Positions 1 through 12,196 of a stretch of DNA of 64,000 nucleotides are shown here, one piece after another. The translations under genes and the position numbers were made by a program. The stretch lies in contig JAOCPU010000080.1 in NCBI GenBank assembly GCA_035772785.1, positions 33,685 to 97,684 on the forward strand, written 5' to 3'. Numbering within the stretch: the first letter of the stretch is position 1; every line of letters begins with the position of its first letter. This stretch comes from Phlebiopsis flavidoalba. Lineage: Eukaryota > Basidiomycota > Agaricomycetes > Polyporales > Phanerochaetaceae. Below the pieces are notes generated by a model. It saw only the letters and a program-made list of their open reading frames with translations, did no database searches and was not told the origin of the DNA.

Positions 1-540
1 GCGGGTGATTACTGGCAACGATGGAACTCCTGATTGAATGAGACTTACAACAACGATCAGAAAGACTGCACGATTCCCTTTAGAGAGCAAGAAGAGACGA
101 TAGGCATAAAACATTTGCACTACTACCAACAGCTGACTTTTCGCGCTCTTATGAGTAGGAGAGAAATTTACATCATTGTTCAAAAAGTACTCACCTATTG
201 CTGCAAATATCGGACCAGCTAAACCACTGCGTTCGAATTTTGGCGAGCCCGGAGAAATCACCGAATCCCTTCGCGTAAGTATTCCAGCAGTCGTTAGTCA
301 TCATGATTATTTGAGCCGTCTCAATGGGCGTAAACAAATAACATACCAGTCCCTTCGCGTGCCATCTGTCCTTTGGAAAGGCCGGCAAAGATAATACCAG
401 GCTAACAAGAGTATCAGCGTGAATACAAGGAGAAATCATCGTGAATAACGTACAACGCTTGAACGGACAAGATACCATACAGGCACCAGTTGAGGAGGTA
501 GCCGAGAAGCTTGCGATCGCGATCATCACTATGAAACGTA
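1..540 (-). CDS. DUF6534-type membrane protein, partial (runs off left edge)
   Basis: This is the N-terminal half of a basidiomycete DUF6534 integral membrane protein; the family has about seven helices and no established function. The reverse strand reads a first helix segment with a LLGYLLNWCLYGILSVQ-like stretch near 500. Next comes the family hallmark: FPKDRWHAK, a helix, then AQIIMMTNDCWNTYAKGFGD (about 250-380). A further helix follows (LLVVVQMFYAYRLFLLSK, about 60-130) before the edge. The segments lie in different frames, as expected for short introns plus small indels. The start codon is not certain. The gene closely resembles the one at 6784-7990 and more distantly the one at 44727-46205. 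Confidence 0.72.
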
Positions 541-1941
541 TCGGCCGCTGTATGTAGAGGGCTTACTGGCGGGCCTGCTCTTTACATTGCGAGGTGAGGT
601 TAGATTCATTAATATACGACGTATCCGGAGGACCTACAAGGCTGCGATATTTTGTGGGAGCGTCCATGAGTCCGCTCAATGACGCTTTGGTATATGTAGA
701 GGATAGCACAATGGCCATCGAACTTATGTGCAGAGGCTGCAGGCTCTTATATGCTAGTTAGGTATTGTAATCATCATGAATCCTAACTACTCCATCTCGA
801 TGGAAATCAGGATAGGGCAATCACTTGAGCTACCATAGCTGTGAGACTCTAAGGCACAATTGCAGGGTGTAACTTACGAATGATAGATGTCATTCGCTTG
901 CTTGCTTGGATGTTTCCTCTTACAAGTCATAGGGAAACATCCCGGAACACATATAAACTCAGTAAATGTGATGTGACTCCGATAGGGAGGAGCCTCATTG
1001 CAACCGGACATGCCTCTAAAGCTTAGAATTTTTGTACACAGGATATCAAGACTAATTGGGTTTAGCGGAGAATATTTCCTTGTGATAGATATCCGACGGA
1101 TATCCTGAGTAGACGGTGTATATAGCAAGCTGAGTAACAGTATAGCATCCTTCACATATGACCTGAAGTATGTTATCACCATAGTATCTGCATCGCGTTG
1201 TCGGTCGCTAGACTGGACTCTACGCACTGAGTTGCACAACGAGGAATCAGCTCAAGCACTCAACTGAAACTCACGTTCTCACACTCAGTACTAACTCCCG
1301 GATATCGCGAAAAGTCATATTTGGATGACTTGGTCTTCAAAAAGATCCGAGATCGTTTCGTTGCATGTTTTTGGTATAACAAGGGTGTAAACCTGTGGAA
1401 AAGAGCTTTCAAGACAAGGTCACGCGGATAGTGTGGTGTGGACCCCGCGCATTGAATCCAAATGGTTTGCGCCTGTCCCCGCGAAAAATGCCAATGCACA
1501 AAAACCAAAGGTATGACATACATCACAAAGAATGATAGCACACAAGATGATCCGTGTGTGAACGCTATTTGGGGTCACAATTCAATGTTCTTATCCTCAG
1601 TTTAAAAATGATGGATATCAGGAATTTGAACATCCTGACGCTCAGATCTTATCCCCGCCGGCTGCATGAATAACTTCTAGTGTTTCCGAGTTATCTGACA
1701 GCGTGACGCACAATTCACAATCCAACAACGGATACCACAATTCCTCTTATCGCTCATATAGAGTTTCAGTGGACTGCCCGTATACAATCAAGATTATTTT
1801 ACTATCCATAATTGATTGGTCGTCGAGCATTACAGTATTCGTGTTATTCATGTACCTTAGTTCCAGCTAAGATACGACATAAGTTAAACATCGCAAAGCG
1901 ATCCAGGGGTCTGTGACCTGGAGTGTTGCGTCTAGAGTGAT
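541..1941. other. No recognisable gene
   Basis: This 1.4 kb holds only short ORFs (for example 874-1239 and 1260-1541, minus) without recognisable motifs. It should contain the 5' end and promoter of the minus-strand DUF6534 gene to its left. I see no RNA gene. Confidence 0.4.
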
Positions 1942-3812
1942 CATCTGGAACGATGCAGATGTCTAGGATGCCCTAGCTAGAGCAGCGAGAGCAATGAAGG
2001 CAGCAAGGTAGCACCCCCCCCCACTAGCTAGAATGGGTATTTCTAGCGAGTCTACGCAAGGCAGCGAGAAACGGTCCTAAAAAGCCCTAGCGTGCTTGCC
2101 GACTAAGTGCCCTCGCGGCTCTCGCGGCTCATATCGGATGTCTCGGGGATCCCCACCTGCCAGATTGAGACGCTACCCATTTAGACGATTGGACGCGTTG
2201 GCAGCGTCGCCATAATATGATTTTGATTTTCTTGACATTATCGTAGACATTAATCTGAGCACAGGCGTTGTCATTGTTGAACATGGGATGCGCATGAATA
2301 TAGAGCAGATATATGACATAAATTTCTAGCTATATGGTGCCTAGTAATTATCAACTATCACACAGCAGGAGTCACCCTCTTTGCCACGAGCCCCGTGCCG
2401 CACGCGCCGCATGCTTTGTAATGGGAGGACGTCAGGCGCGACGGTACTTCTGGCTCAGCGTCCGCAAGCTTGAGACAGAGGGTTGGTGTGACGGATTGTG
2501 CTCAAGCCTGGGTATATATACGCCCAGCAAAAAGCCGCAAAAGCGCGGCGGCAAGGAGGCGGCTGGGCGAGTTCAGATAGACAGCGCGAGGACGTCGAGA
2601 ACACGGCTGGTCTAGTTAGCCCCACGGTCTCTCTCGCCATTTCTATCGAGACACCGGCGTCTCTAAGTGGTCCCTCGCGAGGCAGAGGCAGCGCGAGACA
2701 CCACGTTCTTGCGCGACTCGAGTGAATCCACGATTCCTGATTTTGTTCCGAGATATGGGCCATCCTCGCGAGAAATGACCCCCTTCCAGATGATGTCTTC
2801 GTTAACCGAATGTCGTACAGGTAAGTAATAGATTCATACATCATCTTTATCGTGTGGGGAAATAGCTGACTCAGATGGACATAGATGTCCTGTCGTACTT
2901 GCACGACGGCTGGCTTACTAGTACTTCGTGAAGCAGGACATCCGCCCCACAGTATCGGTATCAGGTTGAAGGGAGATATGAAGCTCGGAAGACATCTGGA
3001 AGGGGGTCATTTCTCGCGAGGATGGCCCATATCTTAGCGGGGCGAGGGCGCGCGCAAGAACGTGGTGTCTCGCGCTGCCTCGCGAGGGACCACTTAGAGA
3101 CGCCGGTGTCTTCGATAGGAAATGGCGAGAGACCGTGGGGCTAACTAGACCAGCCGTGTTCTCGACGTCCTCGCGCTGTCTATCTGAACTCGCCCAGCCG
3201 CCTCCTTGCCCGCCCGCTTTTGCGGCTTTTTTGCTGGGCGTATATATACCCAGGCTTGAGCACAATCCGTCACACCAACCCTCTGTCTCAAGCTTGCGGA
3301 CGCTGAGCCAGAAGTACCGTCGCGCCTGACGGTCCTCCCATTACAAAGCTGCGGCGCGTGCGGCACGGGCTCGTGGCAAAAGAGGGTGACTCCTGCTGTG
3401 TGATAGTTGATAATTACTAGGCACCATATAGCTAGAAATTTATGTCATATATCTGCTCTATATTCATATGCGCATCCCATGTTCAACAATGACAACGCCT
3501 GTGCTCAGATTAATGTCTACAATAATGTCAAGAAAATCAAATCATATTATGGCGACGCTGCCAACGCGTCCAATCGTCTAAATGGGTAGCGTCTCAATCT
3601 GGCAGGTGGGGATCCCCGAGACATCCGAGAGCCGCGAGAGCCGCGAGGGCACTTAGTCGGCAAGCACGCTAGGGCTTTTAGGACCGTTTCTCGCTGCCTT
3701 GCGTAGACTCGCTAGAAATACCCATTCTAGCTAGTGGGGGGGCTACCTTGCTGCCTTCATTGCTCTCGCTGCTCTAGCTAGGGCATCCTAGACATCTGCA
3801 TCGTTCCAGATG
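1942..3812. repeat. Foldback element: ~0.84 kb inverted arms around a 187 bp spacer
   Basis: The left arm (1942-2800) and right arm (2988-3812) are reverse complements of each other with only scattered differences. The outer ends are exact: CATCTGGAACGATGCAGATG at 1942 and its complement ending at 3812. The inner boundary lies at GATGTCTTC (ends 2800) and GAAGACATC (starts 2988). The arms differ mainly by small indels, a G/C run (about 2013-2022 versus 3746-3752) and one replaced segment (about 2711-2752 versus the shorter GC-rich 3036-3056). Each arm carries a GGTATATATACxCC box (about 2511 and 3238). No transposase is encoded. I could not define a convincing target-site duplication. It could be a non-autonomous foldback or MITE-like element, or two copies of one repeat in inverted orientation. 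Confidence 0.85.
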
Positions 3813-6480
3813 GAGTCTTCAATAGTGTCCCGACCTCCTATTATGATTCGTATGCGATTGTTAAGGATGGCTAATTACGATTTATGAATAATAAATCGTT
3901 TCCAATGCGTGTTTGGGTATTGGGGTTCTCTTCCTAAACCCAAAAATTTCGTAGTAAGCGCGTAGGAAAGTTGTGAATTTTGTTACCGTTGTGATTCAAA
4001 TTTGAGCGTCTCTTGGGGCGTCTGCCAACCTTAACCCTAGGGTTTCCAATACAAACTTTTGAATCAAAACTTGTCCAATTTTCTGACATTGTCGTACATG
4101 GATCTGCGCTTATCTGAATATTGCTACTAACGTATGAGAGGCAGACCCCTGAAACTACCCCCCGGTCAAGTCGTTATACGCTAAGCGCCCGATGTTTTCA
4201 ACTCCTGCAGCTCGCACAAACTTCGACGACCGAAAACTTTCGTTCCGGAATTAGCGCCCGTCTGTCCGCCACCGCCCTCTTACCTCTGCGGAGGACATAC
4301 TCTGCTGTGCTAGTGGGTATTTTGGTGATCTCTAAAACCTGTTATCTCAGTCATAAATGTATTGTTCAATTTTTATGTCTCTCCGTTAACATGCCAAATG
4401 ACGTCAATGTATTCGTGTGTTTCTGCACTTCGTCGAGTTTCGGTGTTCGCCGTGCGCGCCAAACGGTTTTGATCGCTTCCGCTTTTTTGGACAGTACAGT
4501 GTTGCGACTAGGGTTTTTTTATTGTGTTTTTCTGTACTTAAATTCAACTGTATACACTTTTGATTTTGGTCTCTTTGATCATCTCACATAGTATTTGGAG
4601 GTTCAGGGTTTATAGAATTGCATTGAGAGAAACTGATCTACTACACACAAGAGGAAACTAACGGGTTACTACTACACACCAAGAGACTGACAAGGAGCAC
4701 CGCCACATTGAGCCGCAGCCGTCGTGCTTGCGCCTGCGCGAACGGCTGAACCTGTGTGTCCAGCCCCGTCACAGCCGTGGCCACGCACTACCCGTATGTG
4801 CGGACATCTTCTCATGTGCATGTTCGTGTTCATGCCCCCTGTAAAGGTTTGTCCTTGTCGTACCGTTCGCCTATCCCCGCTGTTGCTTATCCTCTGCGTG
4901 TCCGTCCACGGCATGGGCATCGTAGCCGTTCCACGGGAGTGTGCGGCTGTCTGCATTGCAGCTCACAGTCTCCGGGGAGTCGCCCGTGCTGTCCGCGCCG
5001 GCCACATTGCGTCGTGTTCGTCGTGCGCGTCGTAGTTCACCTCAGCGTATTGTAGTCGCGCCGAGTCCAATGCCCGTGTGCTAGCCTTGTCGCGGCCAGT
5101 CTCCCCCCGATCCTCGTCACCTCGTCGCATTGTGGCCGGTGTATATGTGGCACACGCGCATGGATATACCCCCGGTTGTTTGCATCGGACCCGAGTCTGT
5201 TGTATTGTGTTATTCATATCGTATCATGGCCACGCTACATTGTGCGCGTCATGCGTCATGCGGTGACTGTCGCGTCGATGCCGCTAAGCGTGGTGGTCGG
5301 CCTCGTTTCATTGCGAACATACTCGCCGTATCGTGGCCGCCATCGTTGTGGTGTCTACGTTGCGTCTTGACCATCCCTCATCGGAGTGCCCTTGATGCGT
5401 AGGCGGCTGTCCTCGCGCGGTTGCTATGCGCACCATTGCGCATGCTCGTGTCCTAGCGATGGTGTGCGGCCGGCATGCGGTGAGGCTCCGGCGTGGGTTA
5501 CAAACGATCCCACGGGATGGTGCTGGATGTTGAGCGCGCTGTGCGCGAACCCATGGCCTGTATGCACGACTAAGCGGCGGTTGGCGGTGCGTTGACGCGT
5601 CTGGAGATGTTCGAATAGAGGATCATGCCCGTCTTTCGCTGCCAGGTCGTCTTCGGGATGCACTTCTGCCGCTGCAGGGGCATGGAGGGGCCTGCGAACG
5701 ATGGAGTAGGGGATGTAACAGGGTGAGGGGATACGGCATCAGAGGCTGCCGAGCTTGCAGGCTCGCGGCAAGGGGACAAAGAACATAGAATAAAAAGATC
5801 ACTTACCTTTTCCAAGAATACACGCGCTCTTGGAGGGCATGTGCGTTGCAGAGCCTGAGGGCAGCCCACGGTCGCGCGAGTTCAGTTCGGTGTGTGCGCG
5901 GGAGAACTAGCGACGCACCTAGGATGAGTCCAACGAGCTCTCAGGGCTTGGATTTTTATCCACATTAAGCTGTAAAGTGTGCCTATGCACACCTTCCCAG
6001 CCTCCTGCGACCTTCTCCGACTGCCGAACTCGTGGCCGTGCTTGAAGAAATACGGCCGTGAGGGAGAGGTCGTTGGGTGCTCCGTATTGAACGGCAATGG
6101 GCGTGTGGAGGTGACAATGGAGCTGAGGAAGGAAGGCAGGCAAGTGGTCAGAAGACTCCAGCAGGCGGACTGCCGTGTGTCGCGCAGTGAAGAACAAGGG
6201 CGACAGGAGCCGCCGTTCTCGTGAACGACGGCGGAGGATGAGCGGGAGCGCCCGAGCACAAGGAGTCCCGGGCGCTTCGGACTTGAAAACTCGAACGCGC
6301 GGCAAAGCACACGGGGGTTCCTCCGAGGTTTCCTCGCTCGCTTACCCTGGTGAATTACCGGTTAAGCATGGTAAGTCATTGAGCATTGAAGTGTCTGTGC
6401 AGAAATAAATTATAGAATATTATTCGTGAATTGGTTGAGAAAAAGCCAGTAAGCTATTGGACTCCACACACCCGCTATTA
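3813..6480. other. No recognisable gene; compositionally mixed
   Basis: An AT-richer stretch (3813-4680) has one 156-codon plus-strand ORF (4121-4591) of low-complexity, Ser/Phe-rich composition and no recognisable domain. From about 4690 to 5600 the sequence is rich in CGT/TGT words and has many short overlapping ORFs in all frames, a sign of non-coding or decayed repeat sequence. Minus-strand ORFs at 5570-6310 are Arg/Pro/Ser rich and unrecognised. Confidence 0.35.
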
Positions 6481-6492
6481 ACATATCGGCGC

Positions 6493-6531
6493 GCGCACGA
6501 GCCGAGCGCAGCTCGGCGAGGAGCGCGCCCG
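6493..6531 (+). repeat. GC-rich direct repeat, copy A
   Basis: The unit reads GCGCACGA then GCCGAGCGCAGCTCGGCGAG then GAGCGCGCCCG. Its centre is a near-perfect inverted repeat (CCGAGC/GCTCGG) able to form a hairpin. A second copy in the same orientation lies at 6677-6719. Both sit in AT-rich surroundings. Confidence 0.75.
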
Positions 6532-6676
6532 GAAGTAGAGTACATCAGTGTGGAGTATTAATGGTAGATATCATTAACATTATTTTCATACTCATTTTAC
6601 ATAAACTATTCAACGCCATCTTGTGATTTGATTATTTAGGCACACTAGCAAACTGGCGTGTTCCGCTCACGTACCA

Positions 6677-6719
6677 GCGCACGACGAGCCCGAGCGCAGC
6701 TCGGCAAGGAGCGCGCCCG
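6677..6719 (+). repeat. GC-rich direct repeat, copy B
   Basis: This second copy of the unit at 6493-6531 shares the CGAGCGCAGCTCGGC core and the GGAGCGCGCCCG end. It differs by a few bases, including CAAGG in place of CGAGG. The two copies are about 185 bp apart, downstream of the DUF6534 gene at 6784-7990. Confidence 0.75.
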
Positions 6720-6783
6720 ATAAAACACCATGGTGAGCACCGTTTAACAAATGCTGCAAATAGTTATTATTAGTCACACAAAA

Positions 6784-7990
6784 TTATTCATTAAATCGGT
6801 CGAGCCAGAAATGGCCCGCATCCGCTAGTAATGACACGGAGTACGTCATTGCCAACGTATAGACAGTCGCTGCGTGAATCGGGCGGTGGGGGAAACTTGT
6901 AGACAGAGGATGACGGACACAACAGCCATAACGGCTAGTAACATTACGATGTAATGGTATGACTGATGCGGTTTTTAGGTGCAAATTGGTCCACATACTT
7001 GTCAAAGTGCCTGTTTCAATAACCATACGAATCAGTCTATTCACCATATTTCGAGTCGTTGCGGAATATGGCTGTCTTTTCGTGAGCTAGACCGACGTTA
7101 GCCGTATCTTGTCTACAAGGTGAATTGTACGATAATGTAACACTCACCAGATATACCATACTAGCTGCAATAAATACATCCGCTAGTACTGTTGATCCAA
7201 GCCATAGCTGAACGTCATACGAGGCACAGAATTAGTCTCGGGAGTATGGCTGCCTTGGTTCCAACCGTAGCTCCTACTCACCGCTTCGTTTACGTGCGGG
7301 CGGAACTCTAACATCTGACCACTTCCCAGCGTGAACCGCTTGCACACCGGTCATGACCCCGCCTACCAGCTGTAGAATTGAAAGCTGAACGACGCGCAGA
7401 TTTTGTTAGCCTTTTTGGCGAGAGGTGTCATCGGGCGCCGCCGCTATAGTAACTCACGGCAATAATAAGCCAAATGAGGAGTGACACCCTTTGGAGATCA
7501 GGTAGATACGATGAGCATAAAAAACATCTGCACTACACAGCTAACTGTTCGCAGCCTGGGATAAGCGATCCCCCCACTTCGTTTAATGAAAGTGCTAACC
7601 TATCGCTGCAAATATCGGTCCAGCCATCCACTCGTTCCGGACCTTGTCAAGCCCTGACGGATCGCCAAAAACCCCTTGACGTATGTATCCCAGCAATCGC
7701 TTTGGTCATGTTATTATTGTCTGCGCTGTCTCAACGGCCGTACAAAAATACCACCAATGTCTTTGCGTGCCATCTATCCTTAGGAAAGGCAAGATAATAC
7801 CAATCTGTTAGTAGCCGTCAAGTGGCATTGGGTAAAGGACGACACCATTATTGATATACTCACAGACTTGTACTGACAAGATCCCATATAAGCACCCAGT
7901 TAAGCAAGTATCCCCAAGAAGCTGTGTTTGTCTTTGAGGTTGAGAACGAAGACATTCTTGAGGGTCAGAAACACTACAGGCGGGCCAGCC
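6784..7990 (-). CDS. DUF6534-type membrane protein
   Basis: This is a second DUF6534 family membrane protein, function unknown. From the 5' end the reverse strand reads an N-terminal helix segment close to LLGYLLNW (about 7900-7930), then the conserved FPKDRWHAKTLVVFLYGR (about 7740-7790). Then come the AGIHTSRGF and TDICSDR portions (about 7600-7690), a helix with VQMFF and a basic loop (about 7500-7550), and LQLVGGVMTG (about 7350). The last recognisable part is the closing family stretch: RMVIETGTLTS, then KVYTLAMTYSVSLLADAG-like residues (6784-7047). Several frameshifts break it. The duplicated order of motifs with the gene at 1-540 indicates a local duplication. The start is uncertain. 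Confidence 0.68.
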
Positions 7991-10179
7991 CTTTGTATTG
8001 TGAAGCTAAGTGAGCTTTGTGCCATCGGAATATATAATGGAGCAACCCACATGACGGTAATATTTGCAGAACCCGACATTCAGTGAATTCAGTACGTTGA
8101 AGACATGGAAGATTGAGCGGTTGAGGGTGAATGAAGACGACCACAACGACCTGATAATACCTGTGAGGCGGAGAGAACGGTTATATGCCACATTTATCAG
8201 AGAATATATCAAGAAACCTCGTTCTCCTCATCTTGATATACTATGATGGAGTTAATCACAGACGTATGACTGTTGTGAGAGAGGAGCATATCGTAGCAGT
8301 AATTCACCCTTTATCGGATTAATCACTGTTCCATACTTTGCTCCAAACCATCTATCACATCGAATGCAGGGAGGCATGTTTGAATAGGGGAAAGTGCAGA
8401 GTATCTGTTTTCCGACAGGAGTGCATCATGTCCTCGTGATCGTACCTCCGTAGGACCGGTTTAGGCTTTTCATCAGCAAGAGAGAAAGGTGGATAAACAT
8501 ACGGATCAAGACCGGCATGATGTCTGGCAGTGTATGATTTAGTTTACGGACCTATGTAACGATCGTGGTCAGCGGGGGATGAAAAGTCACGACGTGGGGT
8601 ACATAAGGCAACTTGAGCCGCGAACCCTTCATCGTTGTCGCTTGCAGGAAAGGTTCTCGTTTTCGGTGTGCTCGTACTGTCATCGTCTAGCTCGATTTAA
8701 GAGCTCAATGCCTCTGGAAATAATGTGGATTTGGGGAAAAACGAGCTGTTACCGATACACTGAACCAAAAATCAAGCTGCTTCTTTTCCATCTGGGTATT
8801 GGCCCTTGTGAGGTGAGTCAGTCTCCGATGCGTAACTATGATGGAATCACGACGTAGAAGTAGCTTTGACCAAGGCGTGTAGCGGTGTTTCGTCTGGCCA
8901 TGCATTATATTAAAACATCCTCTTGAACGCGAATTGCACCTAGTTGTGAGGCGGCCATACGAGGAAGTTAAAGCTTCCTGGAGATGGTGGGGGTGAAGGT
9001 GGAAGTTACTCGCTGATGACCAGTGATACATGAAGGTTCAACCCGTGCCCTCAGTTTTCATCTAACTACCGACGCCACAAATGCGGATGTCGGAGGCTTG
9101 AGGCTGAGAATTGATTGAGGTCGGATAACGCTCAGGGAAGAGAACGGACGTGGAATGGAGTTTAACCATTTTCACGGCCAGAACGTCGCGAGTGGCAGTG
9201 AGAGTAACATGATATGGCGTGTCCGGGGCATGCGTAGAGGGTAGAGTATTAAAGAGTGACAGTAGCCCATGACAGCTAACCAGACGATTTTAAAATCAAC
9301 ATAATATGTAGATGAGTGATTTGGACGCACCGTAAACAGTGAGTGCTCCGGTTCTCAATTATGAGCCTGACCAGTTCTATTGATTATGTTGTCGGGGTAG
9401 CTCAGAGCGAACATTCGTTTGTTTTTCACAGAGCTGTATGTTATCAGTAAGCTTGGTGACGCCTAGTGAAGGTGGTTCAAACATCAATACTCACCACGAA
9501 GTATAACATCATGCTAGTGCTGAGATGATGAACGTCGCATGATGCGCCACCTCCCCGCTAACCACAGCTGAAACAGGATCGAAAAACAGCAATTAGACGT
9601 GGATACACAATGATGACGAATTCGGGCATACCGCCTCGCCTATATACATAAGACGGGATGTTTCTGCGCTATGTGCCGAGAGCTGCACTACGTTTACACG
9701 AGTCCTGGCGCACCTGTGAGTATGCCGAGCAACTAGCTGCATTACATGCCAGCCTTCATCATGCGACTGTGAGCGGGCTCCCAAAAACCCCCCTCCGTAG
9801 TGAATGCTATATAAAACACGTCGAAGTACTAACCGCGCACACACGCGCAGACGACGAATCGTGTACCCCTTGCTCACTAACGAGCACTCGAAAGACATCG
9901 ATACGCATAGAAAAGCCTGTACAGCGCAAGCACTAACTGGACACCCACGACAGACGAGCCGTTATGCTTAATAAAGCTTCAAATTTCCACGCGCTCCCTC
10001 CCCTCTGTATTTCATAACACTTGCCTTATCCGCGGTTACGAAAAACGGGCACACCGTGAAGCGCCTTGGAGTGCTGAGTAGCTGAAATAGAATCGAGAGA
10101 TTTCGATTGCCCGCTGCTAAAATCCCTCTTGACATACTTCTTGAAAAGCAGTTCATTTGTTGTGATCAATCTAGCGTGT

Positions 10180-10213
10180 GGGGGCTGGGTGGCGGGCGGC
10201 GGGGGGGCTGGGG
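10180..10213 (+). other. G-quadruplex motif
   Basis: Five G-tracts (5, 3, 3, 7 and 4 Gs) are separated by loops of 2-4 nt (CT, TGGC, CGGC, CT). This meets the G3+N1-7 rule on the plus strand. It stands out because the surrounding kilobases are not G-rich. No function can be inferred from sequence alone. Confidence 0.7.
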
Positions 10214-10569
10214 TGTTGCGAACATGTTTCTTGTACCAGGGAGGCTGGTAGATGAAGAGGCACAAGGTCTCTTAGCCCCCACCTATCCTTTGGAAGAAAT
10301 GAGGGGGAGGTAATAAAAGAACGATAAACATGTTGAGTATGGTCGTCATGCAATACCAATTAAATATGTCGTACCCACAAATACTTGGATATTGACAATA
10401 GGCCCCGTATAGTCTCTCCAATTCAGGGAGCATAGCCCTATAAGCTGGACATCCTCAGCGGCTGATGCATAGTAAGGGAGGTGAGTCATCAATATGCATA
10501 CCGCAGGTCCTTCGCACTTGACTAAGAGTGAGCCATGAACTCTCTAGAAAAGTATGACGGGAGAGTAGG

Positions 10570-10584
10570 AAAAAAAAAAAAAAA
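10570..10584 (+). repeat. Poly(A) run of 15
   Basis: Fifteen consecutive A residues are followed by CACACA. It could be a microsatellite or the tail scar of a retroposed sequence; no recognisable retroelement lies directly upstream. Confidence 0.6.
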
Positions 10585-12196
10585 CACACATGGCGGGAAA
10601 CGCTGGTGCTTGGAATGTGTGCGTCCATGACCAGGGGGGAACGTCAGGTGCGATAAAGGGAGGTATCCTGAGGTGGCGAAAGAGTGAAACCGTGAGCCAA
10701 GGACGCTTCCGCTTCATAAAATACGAGGACTAGTCCGATGTGATGCGCGCATTGCAAAAGCCCCGGTCACTATCTTTATGCTAAAAGCAACGGTATATCA
10801 GTGCGTACCTAGAGGAATCAAGGAACTCGCAAGTCAGGATCACTCTGCTCAGTGACAGAACATTGCTATTAATCGAAACCTGTTAAAATGTCACGAACCA
10901 GACCGCTAACCATCAGCTGAAAGTATTCAGTGAGAGAGGGCACAATCAGTACGTGGGACAAGAATAGGCTGAAAAGAGACTGTTGATGAAGGACTGACCT
11001 TGGTGGGATATTTCTGTCTGCCTTCTTGCGAACTCAAGCAGGTAGCCCTCGCCAGCACAGGGAAAAAACTCAGCGTGTAAATTTAGATGTTGATTCTGCA
11101 AATGACAGATTGGCCACGAACCTAAGGCAATGGCCACTGCGACTAGGGAATTTCCCATGAATGATCAGAGACCAAAGCGGCTCCGGAGCTTATTTTCTTA
11201 CCTAGGCACTTGAGAGTAGGGCTGGGAGTAAGAGATACCGTGCGGTCTGGATAATTCCATCACGAGTTTTACTGACCACTCAGTTGGAGGGTCATGTGCC
11301 CGCCGATATAGAGCCTTGTGCTTTGCTTTTGATTATTTCTAGCCTTGCCCATTAGTAAACGTTTCCGTCGGTTTTCACGGTGAAGACTGTGATTGCGACT
11401 CAGATTCCATTTGCCTCTTACTGTTTCCTGCATTTGACGATCCTCAGGGCCATCCTCACAAGAAACTCGAAAGGTCTACAGGTACACGGTCGTGTACAGG
11501 GGGGTGACTGCTTAAGGCGACTGGCGGTGTGACCGTCGGATCTGTCAATCTCAGTGTTTCTTCCCGACCCCTCCGTGAACGATAAGAGTCAAGAGGTGAG
11601 ATGTACAATGTCGGCAGTTTATAGGACTCACCTCGTCCAAAAAGGCCCTAACGGTGCTTTGGGAAGCCGCATTGAAGCATGCATAAACAAGATCATCATG
11701 AGCGTTGATACACAGAGGGGATGTCGCAGGGCCTGAGAAATGCGGTCTTGACTATGTTGTGGGCTTTCTTGGGGAACATCCGAGGCCGCACATAGATCAC
11801 GAAATGTCTCGTGTGTTGAAGACCGCCATCCGTCGTGCTAAAACCCGTACGAACAAGGCAGGTCCTTCTTGTGTAATGGTATTAAAAGTAGCTTTCTGAT
11901 ATGAGATGAGGGATGGACATTTCCTAAAAGACGGTGGCAGCACAAATTCTCAATGTATTTAAATCAGTGGTCGTACCTTTAGAAGAAGCATCGAAGGTGG
12001 TTGGACGAAGGGAACTCGGTATACTGGTGTGGAGAAAGAGTCCGTACACGCGATGTTCATGTCGCTTTCGATACATTCCATAATGATCCAACTAGATCCA
12101 ACGATACATCGAAAGTTTTGCACTCGTCCCTGTATTTTACTCAGTGGCTGGAACGGCCTCGGCTTTGAATGATGTCCGCAGCCTGGTGATGGAGTT

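Larger units (their letters stand above)
7991..12196. other. Long stretch without a recognisable gene
   Basis: About 4.2 kb contains only short ORFs in all frames with no domain I can name; the longest are about 100 codons (8705-9031 minus, 9593-9898 minus). A G-quadruplex motif and a 15-A run are listed separately. The right end (about 11900-12196) should hold the 3' flank of the GMC oxidoreductase gene. Decayed repeats or unknown fast-evolving genes cannot be excluded. Confidence 0.4.

Noticed and set aside
1921..3832. Target-site duplication for the foldback element
   Set aside because: GAGT occurs on both sides (1936-1939 and 3813-3816), but the left copy is two bases away from the arm end, so the match is too short and misplaced to claim.
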